This document shows positions 55,732 through 64,000 of a DNA stretch of 64,000 nucleotides, one piece after another; positions within the stretch are counted from its first letter, which is position 1, and each line of letters starts with the position of its first letter. The position numbers and the translations under genes are program-made. Source of the stretch: Brucepastera parasyntrophica (GTDB lineage: Bacteria > Spirochaetota > Spirochaetia > Treponematales > Treponemataceae); assembly GCF_022376835.1 (NCBI RefSeq), contig NZ_CP084606.1:862501-926500 (forward strand). The letters run 5' to 3'. The notes under the pieces were generated by a model. The model was not told the DNA's origin and did no database searches. It worked only from the letters and a program-made list of their open reading frames with translations.

Positions 55732-55777
55732 TTTTATATGATTCTATACCGACCGGTCGGTATAGAATCATATAAAA
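55732..55777. promoter_or_regulatory. TetR-type operator upstream of the amylase gene (site 7)
   Basis: A perfect 46-bp palindrome around TATACCGACCGGTCGGTATA, with arms TTTTATATGATTC and GAATCATATAAAA. It ends 55 bases before the amylase ATG. Confidence 0.8.
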
Positions 55778-55832
55778 TGGCAATATTACTGACCGGAAAA
55801 TATCCGGGACACAACAGACAAGGAGAAAAAAT

Positions 55833-57218
55833 ATGAAAACCAGTATCACTTCGAGGATTTTTTATCACATTTATCCGCTCGGAATGTGCGGAGCGCCGGA
55901 ACAGAATGATTTTTCATCTCCGGCCGGAAACGGCCTTCTTCGCCTGATCCGGAAAATACCTGAACTGTGTTCGCTCGGGATAAACGCTGTATATATCGGG
56001 CCTCTGTTTGAATCAAGCGCTCACGGTTATGACACTGTTGATTACTATCATGTTGACCGAAGGCTTGGTACAAATGACGATCTGAAAAAACTTGTTGCTG
56101 CGTTACATGAAAACGGGATTGCCGTGGTACTGGACGCCGTATTTAATCATACGGGAAGACATTTTTTTGCCTTCAGGGATATTCAGGAAAAGGGATGGGA
56201 TTCAGCATATAAGGACTGGTATGTAAATGTTGATTTCAGCAGAAGAAGTCCGGAAGGAGATTCTTTTACCTATGAATCATGGAACGGATGTTATGATTTG
56301 GTAAAACTGAATACTTCAAACTCTGCAGTCAGAGAACATCTGTTTGGGGCTGTGCGTTACTGGATCGAACAATTCAATATTGACGGACTCCGCCTTGACG
56401 CCGCAGATTCTCTCGACGGAAATTTTATGGACGCGCTGTCAGGTTTCTGCCGGGCCATAGATCCTGATTTCTGGCTTATGGGAGAAGTTGTCCACGGTGA
56501 TTACCGTAACTGGGCCCATGAAGGCCGCCTTGATTCAGTAACCAATTATGAATCCTATAAGGGACTTTGGTCCAGCTTTAATGACCGGAACTTTTTTGAA
56601 ATCGCATGGAGTATGAACAGGCAGTTTGGCAGGGAGGGCCTCTATCCCCATCTGCATTTATATAATTTTGTGGATAATCACGATGTTGTCAGGGCTGCCA
56701 GCGTCCTGAAAAATCCTGCCCACCTGTATCCTCTGTACGGCCTCCTCTTTACCATACCGGGAGTCCCTTCTGTTTATTACGGCAGCGAAAACGGCGTAAG
56801 GGGAAGCAAACAGAACGGAAGTGACGCTGAACTCCGTCCTGCCCTGCTTGATTCTGCGGACGAGCTTTCCCTGGCATGCAAACCGTCTGAATCATCAGCC
56901 CATCTGGAGAAAACCATATCGGATTTTATCCGCATCAGAAAAGAACATGGGGCCCTGCAAAACGGTTCGTACCGCCAGCTTTTTGTAGACATGGACCGGT
57001 TCGCCTTTATGAGGGACAACGGAAAAGAGCAGCTTATAATAGCCGTTAATTCCGGTGAAACTGAAGCACCCGTACAGATTCCTGAACAGCTGCTGGCGTC
57101 GCCGCACAGGGACTGGGTTGATATTCTCGCGCCGGAAGGGCACCGGTTCCGCTGTGAAGGAGGAAACCTCAGCCTTTCCGTTCCATCTTCATGGCTGAGA
57201 ATTCTGAAAGCTGCCTGA
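55833..57218 (+). CDS. GH13 alpha-amylase-family enzyme
   Basis: 461 residues, no signal peptide, so cytosolic. Conserved regions: VVLDAVFNHTGRHF (I), GLRLDAADS with the nucleophile Asp near residue 187 (II), LMGEVVHGDY with the acid/base Glu (III), and FVDNHDVVRA (IV). MCGAPEQND near the start and a short C-terminal beta domain resemble small maltogenic or cyclomaltodextrinase-like amylases. The subfamily is not certain. AAGGAG precedes the ATG. Two TetR-type palindromes lie between it and the upstream tetR, so control by that regulator is likely, though its link to glutamine genes is not obvious. Confidence 0.87.
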   Translation: MKTSITSRIFYHIYPLGMCGAPEQNDFSSPAGNGLLRLIRKIPELCSLGINAVYIGPLFESSAHGYDTVDYYHVDRRLGTNDDLKKLVAALHENGIAVVLDAVFNHTGRHFFAFRDIQEKGWDSAYKDWYVNVDFSRRSPEGDSFTYESWNGCYDLVKLNTSNSAVREHLFGAVRYWIEQFNIDGLRLDAADSLDGNFMDALSGFCRAIDPDFWLMGEVVHGDYRNWAHEGRLDSVTNYESYKGLWSSFNDRNFFEIAWSMNRQFGREGLYPHLHLYNFVDNHDVVRAASVLKNPAHLYPLYGLLFTIPGVPSVYYGSENGVRGSKQNGSDAELRPALLDSADELSLACKPSESSAHLEKTISDFIRIRKEHGALQNGSYRQLFVDMDRFAFMRDNGKEQLIIAVNSGETEAPVQIPEQLLASPHRDWVDILAPEGHRFRCEGGNLSLSVPSSWLRILKAA

Positions 57219-57232
57219 GGTATACCGGGAAA

Positions 57233-57264
57233 AGCCTTTCTGCCGGAGAACCGGCGGAAAGGCT
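57233..57264. terminator. Hairpin between the convergent amylase and lipoprotein genes
   Basis: AGCCTTTCTGCCGG pairs with CCGGCGGAAAGGCT (14 bp, one T-G pair) across AGAA. It touches the lipoprotein stop. No long T tract, so a terminator by position and stem strength only. Confidence 0.6.
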
Positions 57265-58099
57265 AATATGAAAATGTCAGGGTCATTTCACGGGGAGTTT
57301 CAGCATAAAGAAAAAACATCGTCCCATCGACAGGTTCAGTGGTACTCCATACCCGGCCGCTCTGCTGCAGGGGTATCTGTTTTCCCGTTTCATCATACAA
57401 TGATAAAAATTTATCCGTAATATCCAGCGTGGTGGTATCGGTAATTGTCAGCGTGGACGCTGAAAACAGACCTACTAATCCGTAGAATTGTCTGCTGACA
57501 GTTCCTGACGCGGGGGAAGCAATATCCAGCGGCAAGCCGGGGATCGTTATCCAGGCCTCCTCCCCTACAATTGGAATCAGGGTAGTTTTAAGAGGCGTCA
57601 CCTTTCTTGCGGCTATTGTCACATCGGTAATGACGTTGGCCGAAACATCGCTGGAACCGGTGCCGAAATGTTCATAAAATATTTCGGCAAACAGGCTGTC
57701 ATACGAATCGATATCATAGCGGGAAGGAAGCGCATCTTCCATAATTGTTTTGAAATTTTCTATATTACTCGAGCTGTATAAAAGAGCGACTTCCTTATAT
57801 GTTCCGGCAGGAATATCCTCGGTTTCAAAAAGAGTCCCGTCGCTTACGGAGTACGGGCCATAAAAATTGATAATGTCGGCTATGCTTGTCCTGGTACACA
57901 GGTAGAGATAGGCGTCTCCCCTCACAATGGCCCTTTCTTCCTCCTGCACTGGAGGACTGACGCGGGCAAAGCTGATTGATAAAACAGCGGCCTCGCCATT
58001 TTTCCAGGCAGGATCGAGTCCTGATGAACAGGAGGCTGATATAATGAGACAGACCAGCAAAAGGGCCAATCCCCCATATAACATAGTTCTATTTTTCAT
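57263..58099 (-). CDS. Lipoprotein, paralogue of the next gene
   Basis: 278 residues with a lipoprotein signal (LALLLVCLIISASC, lipobox ISASC). The N-terminal 150 residues closely parallel the neighbouring upstream gene: SSGLDPAWKNGEAAVLS, EERAIVRGDAYLYL, NFYGPYSVSDGTLFETEDIPAGTYKE, LLYSSSNIE, then an IAARKVTPLKTTLIPI motif. The C-terminal part is beta-rich without a known domain. It lacks the beta-helix of its paralogue. AGGAAAAG precedes the ATG. A surface or periplasmic lipoprotein of unknown function. Confidence 0.75.
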   Translation of the reverse strand: MKNRTMLYGGLALLLVCLIISASCSSGLDPAWKNGEAAVLSISFARVSPPVQEEERAIVRGDAYLYLCTRTSIADIINFYGPYSVSDGTLFETEDIPAGTYKEVALLYSSSNIENFKTIMEDALPSRYDIDSYDSLFAEIFYEHFGTGSSDVSANVITDVTIAARKVTPLKTTLIPIVGEEAWITIPGLPLDIASPASGTVSRQFYGLVGLFSASTLTITDTTTLDITDKFLSLYDETGKQIPLQQSGRVWSTTEPVDGTMFFLYAETPREMTLTFSY

Positions 58100-58125
58100 A
58101 TCTTTTCCTTCTGAAACAGCTCCCT

Positions 58126-59940
58126 TTATGAAACCTCTTTGCTTTCAAGGCGGCCGGTTAAGCCTATAGTATACCCCCGATCGATAAGTGAAAATCTGTC
58201 AAAATACAAAGCGGCAAACCCCTCTTCCAAAACCTGAAGGCCTTCCGAGGGGTCTTCCACTTTAATTGATATATAGATATCACTGCCAAGCCAATAACCG
58301 TCTTTGCCGGAAATATAGGCGCCATTTGCGAGGTAGACATAGGCGGAGAAGGTGGAATAACTAATAGATATATCATCTCCCAAAACCAAACCGGGCGTTC
58401 CTGTAACTTCTATATGCACAGCCTCCCCGGAATTATTTTCAGAAATAGTGCAGTCAGTAATTGATGCTCCCAGCATATTGAAAACACCGTCTTCCACATA
58501 TACAGCGCCGCCGCTTTCACCGGCGCTGCAGGAAGTGATACTCCCGTTCGTCATGGTGAAGGAACCTTCTTTTACATACACAGCGCCGCCGGAATCAGTT
58601 ACTGAAAAACCAGTTATTTCGCTGTTTTCTGCCATGATAAATGAGCCTTTATCTATATGAACTGCGCCGCCCTTATCCGGCTTGCTGTTTGAAGCTCCAC
58701 CGGTAAGAGTCACATTCCGGATAGTTATGCCCGCACCTTCTTCTGAAATTTCTATCAGGCTGTCCTCCAGACTGTCTGAAACTATTATTTGAACCGGATC
58801 ATCAGAGTATTCAAAATTTTCGTCATACTCACCGTCAAGGGTTACTGTTTTCGCCGAATCCAGTTTTATTGTTTCATTGACCACGTATCCGGTTGAATAG
58901 TCTGCGATGCATATGAGAAAATCTGTACAGTCTTCATTTTTTGAAACGGCATCAAATGCGTCACTGATAGTTTGAAACGGAGAATCTCTTGTTCCGCCTC
59001 CGCCTTGTCCAGCAGAACCACTTACATAATATGTCTGTTCCGCGTTTTCAAAGGTCATAGACAGGATAACCTCTTCCGTTCCATCGGTTTCCACATACAG
59101 ACTGTATGTACTACTTTCATAATTGCCGGCTCCGGATTCTTCAACACTGTTAAATTGCTCTGCTTTCCAAACCCATTTTCCGCCGGACGTTTCTATCGGC
59201 TTAATATATTTTCCGGCACGGTTATACAGGGCAATGTATGCGGATGATCCGGAGTCAATTTCCACAGTAATACGTTTAGTATTTCCCATAGAAGTATACT
59301 CTAGCATTTGATAAGGCAAAGAATAAAACCGTTTTACTGGCGAGGAATCATCAGAGGTAATGGTATATATATACATATCATCATCTACTGCTGGCTCATA
59401 ATAGGTAATTACCGGAATAAGCGTAGCCTTCAAGGAATTTGTCCTGCCGCTTGCTATGCTCACATTTTCAAGGACAGTTTGGGAAATAGCGGCATTTTGA
59501 TAATCCCAAAAGATTTGCTGAAATATATATGAAAAAACTGTAGATTCATAGCTCATTTCAGCATAAATATCTATATAATTCCAAAAACTACCCTCCAGTT
59601 CCTCCAGTTTTTCCGAACTGTATACAAGTCCGAATTCGGAATAGGTCCCGGCGGGGATGTCCTCAGTTTCAAATACTGACCCGGAACGTACGGAATAGGG
59701 TCCGTAAAAACGGTATGTGTTTGCGCTTTTCTCGCGGGTCATCAGGTACAAAAAAGCGTTTCCACGGACAATGGCCCGCTCCGCCCCGGACCGGGTATCT
59801 CCACTGAAATTGAGACTGACGACGGCTTTTTCACTGTTTTTCCATGCGGGTTCAAGCCCGGAGGAGCAGGCGGAAAAAAGCAATCCTGCCATAACAAAAC
59901 CGCAGATTATTCCAAGTGAAACAATTCTCTTACTTTTCAT
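58126..59940 (-). CDS. Lipoprotein with C-terminal parallel beta-helix
   Basis: 604 residues, lipobox LLFSAC. The N-terminal domain is shared with the downstream paralogue (SSGLEPAWKNSEKAVVS, ERAIVRGNAFLYL, YGPYSVRSGSVFETEDIPAGTY). From about residue 320, a Gly-rich GSAGQGGGGTRDSPFQTISD leads into a right-handed beta-helix of the DUF1565/pectin-lyase type. Its coils repeat GGAVYV(K/E)(E/D)GSF(x)M around residues 440-520. Such proteins are often surface-exposed in spirochaetes; adhesion or glycan binding is possible but unproven. The two paralogues form a pair 26 bases apart, probably cotranscribed. Confidence 0.78.
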   Translation of the reverse strand: MKSKRIVSLGIICGFVMAGLLFSACSSGLEPAWKNSEKAVVSLNFSGDTRSGAERAIVRGNAFLYLMTREKSANTYRFYGPYSVRSGSVFETEDIPAGTYSEFGLVYSSEKLEELEGSFWNYIDIYAEMSYESTVFSYIFQQIFWDYQNAAISQTVLENVSIASGRTNSLKATLIPVITYYEPAVDDDMYIYTITSDDSSPVKRFYSLPYQMLEYTSMGNTKRITVEIDSGSSAYIALYNRAGKYIKPIETSGGKWVWKAEQFNSVEESGAGNYESSTYSLYVETDGTEEVILSMTFENAEQTYYVSGSAGQGGGGTRDSPFQTISDAFDAVSKNEDCTDFLICIADYSTGYVVNETIKLDSAKTVTLDGEYDENFEYSDDPVQIIVSDSLEDSLIEISEEGAGITIRNVTLTGGASNSKPDKGGAVHIDKGSFIMAENSEITGFSVTDSGGAVYVKEGSFTMTNGSITSCSAGESGGAVYVEDGVFNMLGASITDCTISENNSGEAVHIEVTGTPGLVLGDDISISYSTFSAYVYLANGAYISGKDGYWLGSDIYISIKVEDPSEGLQVLEEGFAALYFDRFSLIDRGYTIGLTGRLESKEVS

Positions 59941-60119
59941 TTACCATATCTCCCCGCACCCCGGCTATTTATATTATTGAAAATCACCTGTTTTTTGCCC
60001 AAAGAAAAATAAAATATACAGTATCTCACTATACAGTATACCACAAATTGACATGAAATACAGGACAAAATTGTCTTTTTACATGGCAAAAATGACAAAC
60101 AATGAGGATAAAATCATAC

Positions 60120-60923
60120 ATGAAATTGTTATATTTTTTGCATGCAATCCTGCTGTTTTCCGTCTTCTCATGTTCAGCCGCCGTGGATTTGTTCAATGGG
60201 ATGGAAGAAATTACCATAGAGTTACCTGAAATCCATCCCGCCCTTATGCTCGAAGGGTCGGGAACCGGCGGAACATGGACAATCCGCTGGTATACTGAAG
60301 GCGGCCGGGAAGAGAGGTGTTTCGCCTCGGGAAAAAGCTGCAGCATAAAGCTCCGGGCGGGGTCTTTTACGCCCATCCTCGCAGAACCCGGAACAGCCGG
60401 ACATGGCATTCCGCCGGGAAGCTTACCGGCGGCAGGAGCTCTGTATCCTCTCCATGCCGGGGCAGGGAAAAAATCGCAGACCGTAGATATGACCTGGATG
60501 CGCGGGATCACAGCAAATACGGCGGAACAGATTTTCCGGCATTCGGAGGATGGGTATGTTATTGCTTCAAGGTTTAACTGGAAACGTTTTGAAGAAAAAC
60601 TGGCAGGGTTTGAACTCCCCGAGCAGTTTAACCGGGAACGTTTTTTCTCCGCCCTGTTTTCGGGAAAATTCCGCGCAACCGATATTGCAAAGGGCAGCAT
60701 ATCGGAAATTACCCTCACCCTCCTTTGCGGCTCAATTCCCGACGGCACCGGATTTATTTCAGCCTGGCCGGACAGGAGCGGTTTTATATGGGAAAACCAG
60801 AAGGAGCCTGTTATATATGTACAGGACGGACAAAGTTTCTTTTTTTCCGCCATAGGATATCTGGAAATCCAGGTTTCAGAAGGAAGGCTGGTTTGCGCGG
60901 GATTTTATCGATATGAAATATAA
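60120..60923 (+). CDS. Lipoprotein of unknown function
   Basis: I choose the ATG at 60120 (MKLLYFLHAILL) because GAGGAT lies about 10 nt before it and the signal peptide then begins properly; an in-frame ATG at 60102 would add six residues. Lipobox FSVFSC. The mature part of about 250 residues opens with an acidic beta-strand segment (MEEITIELPEIHP) and later has RFNWKRFEEKLAGFELP. No known domain. It is followed 18 bases later by another lipoprotein gene, likely the same operon. Confidence 0.7.
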   Translation: MKLLYFLHAILLFSVFSCSAAVDLFNGMEEITIELPEIHPALMLEGSGTGGTWTIRWYTEGGREERCFASGKSCSIKLRAGSFTPILAEPGTAGHGIPPGSLPAAGALYPLHAGAGKKSQTVDMTWMRGITANTAEQIFRHSEDGYVIASRFNWKRFEEKLAGFELPEQFNRERFFSALFSGKFRATDIAKGSISEITLTLLCGSIPDGTGFISAWPDRSGFIWENQKEPVIYVQDGQSFFFSAIGYLEIQVSEGRLVCAGFYRYEI

Positions 60924-60968
60924 AAGAGAACTATTGCAATAATGATAAGGCTCCGATACTGTAAGTAT

Positions 60969-62075
60969 ATGAAGCGCTTATTTTTTTTCTGTCTGTGTTT
61001 TGCTGTTGTTTTTTTGGGATGTACGGGAAAGAACTCTGTTCCTCCTGTTTCTGAAGAAGGAATTATGGGTGAGGCTGTCCCCCAGGAAAAATCGGGATGG
61101 TATTATTTTTCAAATACAGGTATTCATGAGGCAAAAAATCCTGCGGAGATACCGCAGCGTCCGTTCCGTCCCTGGACAGAGGCCGTACGGGTTTCAGACG
61201 CCGCAATTATACAGGGAGTCCCTGCCTTTTTAATTAACCGGCTCGGAATTATGACAAGCGGATCACCGGATACTCCCCCTGCCCTTCATACGGCGGCAGA
61301 GTTTTTTGAATCAAATACAGCGGCCGGTTTTTTAACATCAGCGGGAGAAACAGCGATCCATTTTTACAAAAGCAGTTTTTTTTCGGAAAAGAACGGGAAA
61401 AGCAGCGGGTCGGTAATTCTGGCAGGATATAAGACATCGGATGGAAGTTTTGCCGCGGAACTCACAGCGCCTGATATAGGCCTTGCCGCAGGCTCGCAGT
61501 GCGTTGCTTTGGATAAAATAGGCTCAAGGTGGTATGCGGCATTTAAACTGGAGGAAGACAATAAGGTTGATTTTACCTATCTGGAATTTGAGCTGGTACC
61601 CTGCCCGGAAGAAATCCCAAATATATACTCTGTTTCAGGAATAAAAAAACTGTCAACTGAAGCATACCGCAATTCGGTGAAACCTTTTGATTTTTCACAG
61701 GCCCCGGTCCAGCTCAGAAATCTGCTTTCGCGGATTCCCGATGAAACGGCCTTTTCGCTTCGGGTATATTCCCCTGACCTTGAAACCACCCAGACTTTTA
61801 CGAGTCCCGGTATATCAGCCTCTGTAGAAGGGTCGGCCTTCTTTTCAGAAGAAAAAACCGCTGTACTCTTTGCTGACGGAACTTTTTATTACAGTCCGAA
61901 CATTGCGGAGGGGAAGCGCTATATTCTGCGGCTCCCCGTTCTTTCAAACGGATATGTCTATACCAACTTTATTCTGACGGGAGACAGACTCCTCGCGGCC
62001 TGGGAAGAACAAAGATTTTTTGAAACGGGCAGAACAGGACTTCTGGAAATAAAAATTCCGGACGGAATTCAGTAA
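60969..62075 (+). CDS. Lipoprotein of unknown function
   Basis: I take the ATG at 60969 (MKRLFFFCLCFAVVFLGC), which places the lipobox VFLGC directly after the hydrophobic core; a start at 60942 is possible. The mature part of about 350 residues carries several segments of beta character (YYFSNTGIHEA, AVLFADGTFYYSPNI), perhaps a propeller-like repeat fold, but no family is recognised. It is the second gene of a two-lipoprotein unit and ends at a strong terminator shared with thrS. Confidence 0.68.
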   Translation: MKRLFFFCLCFAVVFLGCTGKNSVPPVSEEGIMGEAVPQEKSGWYYFSNTGIHEAKNPAEIPQRPFRPWTEAVRVSDAAIIQGVPAFLINRLGIMTSGSPDTPPALHTAAEFFESNTAAGFLTSAGETAIHFYKSSFFSEKNGKSSGSVILAGYKTSDGSFAAELTAPDIGLAAGSQCVALDKIGSRWYAAFKLEEDNKVDFTYLEFELVPCPEEIPNIYSVSGIKKLSTEAYRNSVKPFDFSQAPVQLRNLLSRIPDETAFSLRVYSPDLETTQTFTSPGISASVEGSAFFSEEKTAVLFADGTFYYSPNIAEGKRYILRLPVLSNGYVYTNFILTGDRLLAAWEEQRFFETGRTGLLEIKIPDGIQ

Positions 62076-62125
62076 AGCACGGAAAGCAAACAGTAAGCCT
62101 GTATTTACATGGCTTAATAATAAAG

Positions 62126-62158
62126 AAGGGTCCCGGAAGATTATTCCGGGACCCTTTT
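62126..62158. terminator. Bidirectional terminator between the lipoprotein gene and thrS
   Basis: AAGGGTCCCGGAA pairs perfectly with TTCCGGGACCCTT across GATTA, with TTTTCT after it on the plus strand. It lies between convergent genes. Confidence 0.85.
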
Positions 62159-62180
62159 CTGTTTTCAGGGAAGATGCTGC

Positions 62181-63938
62181 TTAATATTCAATAGCTTTTG
62201 AAACAGCCTTATCCCTGAGATATGATGCAAATTCAGTGACGGTCATTTTATTCTGCTTTCCGTCCCTGAAACGGACTGAAACCGATTTTTCATCCATCTC
62301 GCTTTGTCCTACAATAAGCTGATAAGGTATTTTTAATCCCTGATACTTGCGTATTTTCATGTTCATACGCTCATTATCAGTATCTGCAGTAATACGGAAA
62401 CCTTCTGAAGCAAGCTGCCTTGCGATTTCCTCGGCATAGGCGTCAAAGGCAGGGGCCACCGGTATTATTACTGCCTGCTGCGGACTGAGCCAGACAGGAA
62501 AAAGTCCCGCATAGTTTTCAATCAGAATTCCTATAAACCGCTCAAGTGAACCGAGGACGGCCCTGTGCAGCATTACAGGGGTGTGCTTTGCATTGTCTTC
62601 GCCGGTATATTCAGCATTGAGCCGTTCTTTTGAAGGCAGCTGATAATCGACCTGTACCGTTCCGCACTGCCATTCCCTGCCAAGCGCGTCAACCAGCCTG
62701 AACTCCAGTTTCGGTCCGTAAAAGGCTCCTTCACCAGGAGCAATTTCATAAGAGAGACCGGCTTCGGAGCAGGCTTTTGCCAGGGCCTCTTCGGCGCGGT
62801 CCCATGTTTCATCACTCCCGATGCGGAGTTCAGGCCTGGTTGAAAATTTGACAAGAACTTCGTCAGGATTAAATCCGAAATCTTTGTATACTCTTTTCAA
62901 AAGCCGGCAGAATTTGACAACTTCCGAGGATATCTGTTCCTCAGTGCAGAAAATATGGGCATCATCCTGTACAAATCCCCGGATGCGCATGATCCCGTGA
63001 AGTGAACCGGAAGGCTCATTTCTGGTGCATGAACCGAATTCGGCAATACGGAGAGGAAGGTCCCGGTAACTTTTCAGTCCCTGTTTGAACAGTTCGATAT
63101 GCCCGGGACAGTTCATCGGTTTTAATGCAAAAATGCGCTTTTCGCTCTCCGTAATAAACATATTTTCCTTGTATTTCGCCCAGTGGCCTGAACGTTCCCA
63201 CAGGCTTTGGGGCATTACAAAAGGCGTTTTAACTTCAACATATCCGTCTTCATGGATCATTTCCCTGACATAGTTTTCAACTATACGGTATAAAAGCCAT
63301 CCGTTCGGATGCCAGAAAATTTGTCCGGGATTTTCATCATCAATGTGGAAAAGGTCAAGCTCTCTTCCCAGTTTCCTGTGGTCCCGTTTTTCAGCTTCTT
63401 TCAGCATATTCAGATAGCCGGTAAGATCCTGGGGCCGTTCCCATGCGGTTCCGTAAATTCTGGTCAGCATGGGTTTGTTTTCGTCACCCCTCCAATATGC
63501 CCCCGCTGTTTTCATGAGCTTGAAACTCTGAACATTTATTTCTTTTGAATTTCCGACATGAGGCCCCCGGCAAAGATCAATAAAATCGCCGGATTGATAT
63601 ACTGTTATGGGTTCACCGTCGGGGAGCTCATTTATCAATTCTGTTTTAAAGGGTTCATCCTTAAACATTTCGAGGGCTTCATCCCGGCTCACTTCCCGTC
63701 TGATAAAATCGATGTGTTCATTAATGAGCCGTCTCATTTCCTTTTCGATCACAGGAAGGTCTTCGGGTGTCAGCGGGGCCGGAAGCTGGAAATCATAATA
63801 AAAGCCATTGGTAATTGAAGGCCCGATAGCAACTTTGGTTCCCGGAAACAGTTTTGTTACCGCGGCGGCCATAATATGTGCAGTACTGTGTCTGATAATG
63901 GAAAGGCGGTCAGGGTCATCGCATTTTGATTGCTGCAT
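62181..63938 (-). CDS. thrS: Threonyl-tRNA synthetase without TGS domain
   Basis: ThrRS charges tRNA-Thr. The editing domain has HSTAHIM and DLCRGPHVG. Class II motifs follow: motif 2 around [22 protein letters not shown], zinc ligands in MNCPGH and later His, and motif 3 [15 protein letters not shown]. The anticodon-binding domain ends the protein. It is 585 residues because the usual N-terminal TGS domain of about 60 residues is absent: the editing domain starts within 20 residues of the start codon. GGAGCGCACAA precedes the ATG. Nothing recognisable follows to the right window edge. Confidence 0.94.
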   Translation of the reverse strand: MQQSKCDDPDRLSIIRHSTAHIMAAAVTKLFPGTKVAIGPSITNGFYYDFQLPAPLTPEDLPVIEKEMRRLINEHIDFIRREVSRDEALEMFKDEPFKTELINELPDGEPITVYQSGDFIDLCRGPHVGNSKEINVQSFKLMKTAGAYWRGDENKPMLTRIYGTAWERPQDLTGYLNMLKEAEKRDHRKLGRELDLFHIDDENPGQIFWHPNGWLLYRIVENYVREMIHEDGYVEVKTPFVMPQSLWERSGHWAKYKENMFITESEKRIFALKPMNCPGHIELFKQGLKSYRDLPLRIAEFGSCTRNEPSGSLHGIMRIRGFVQDDAHIFCTEEQISSEVVKFCRLLKRVYKDFGFNPDEVLVKFSTRPELRIGSDETWDRAEEALAKACSEAGLSYEIAPGEGAFYGPKLEFRLVDALGREWQCGTVQVDYQLPSKERLNAEYTGEDNAKHTPVMLHRAVLGSLERFIGILIENYAGLFPVWLSPQQAVIIPVAPAFDAYAEEIARQLASEGFRITADTDNERMNMKIRKYQGLKIPYQLIVGQSEMDEKSVSVRFRDGKQNKMTVTEFASYLRDKAVSKAIEY

Positions 63939-64000
63939 TTGTGCGCTCCTTCAGGGTTCCGTAATAATTGCCGGCGAATCCGCCGTAACTGATACGGTAT

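Noticed and set aside
55685..55741. An 18-codon peptide (MKGDSRLNYTKRKRDFFI) before the amylase
   Set aside because: Too short, no conservation evidence, and it ends inside the operator palindrome.

Overview
The window looks like a chromosomal segment of a spirochaete, most likely a Treponema-type member of Spirochaetota. This is an inference from gene content: many fast-evolving lipoproteins, an SH3-domain lipoprotein upstream of an ABC-F gene, a YihY membrane protein fused to a cyclic-nucleotide-binding domain, a complete AMMECR1/MEMO1/radical SAM cluster, and moderate GC. No rRNA, tRNA, prophage, insertion sequence, CRISPR array or replication origin was recognised.

Layout. 0-5.6 kb, minus strand: an M20 peptidase running off the left edge, then the coupled operon SH3 lipoprotein - ABC-F ATPase - galE. 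5.8-11.4 kb, plus strand: a GH13 glucosidase, oligoendopeptidase F and RecQ. 11.5-15.2 kb: a small exported protein, a small membrane protein, hisH-hisF and an AlbA_2-type ATP-binding protein. 15.5-19.4 kb: a CreB/CreC-like two-component pair and CreD. 19.6-22.8 kb: the MEMO1-AMMECR1-radical SAM trio and an Fpg/Nei glycosylase. 22.9-32.3 kb: cell-wall and lysine genes (ddl, a dapF-like gene, murD, and the operon dapA-asd-lysA), with queD and a FecR-domain protein. 32.4-40.1 kb: YihY-cNBD, asnB, carA-carB. 40.6-46.2 kb: an alkyltransferase-like protein, a CPBP protease, glnA and a DEAD-box helicase. 46.4-54.5 kb: metF-metH and a coupled unknown gene, RqcH, glmS. 54.9-64 kb: a TetR regulator, a GH13 amylase, two paralogous lipoproteins, two further lipoproteins and thrS.

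The main biological signal is a putative TetR regulon. A 20-bp palindrome, TATACCGACCGGTCGGTATA, or a close variant occurs at seven intergenic places: upstream of asnB, glnA (two sites, one also facing the helicase), glmS, the tetR gene itself, and on both sides of the tetR-amylase gap. asnB, glnA and glmS all make or consume glutamine, so this may be a nitrogen/glutamine control circuit run by a TetR protein.

Other patterns. (i) A two-hairpin dispersed repeat occurs in four copies. Its second hairpin keeps the sequence AAATAGTCAAATAAT with its inverted partner, while its first hairpin has a different but still self-complementary sequence in each copy. (ii) A second repeat of 58 nt is shared by two intergenic regions with one mismatch. 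(iii) Several genes (pepF, queD, glnA, tetR, an unknown gene before murD, perhaps memo1) have a promoter whose -10 box ends 6-8 nt before the ATG, implying leaderless mRNAs. (iv) About 26 single-base losses, nearly all in homopolymers, break 16 genes including essential ones. Restoring one base at each gives full-length products, so I read them as sequence errors rather than decay. Coordinates of those genes below span the repaired reading frame.
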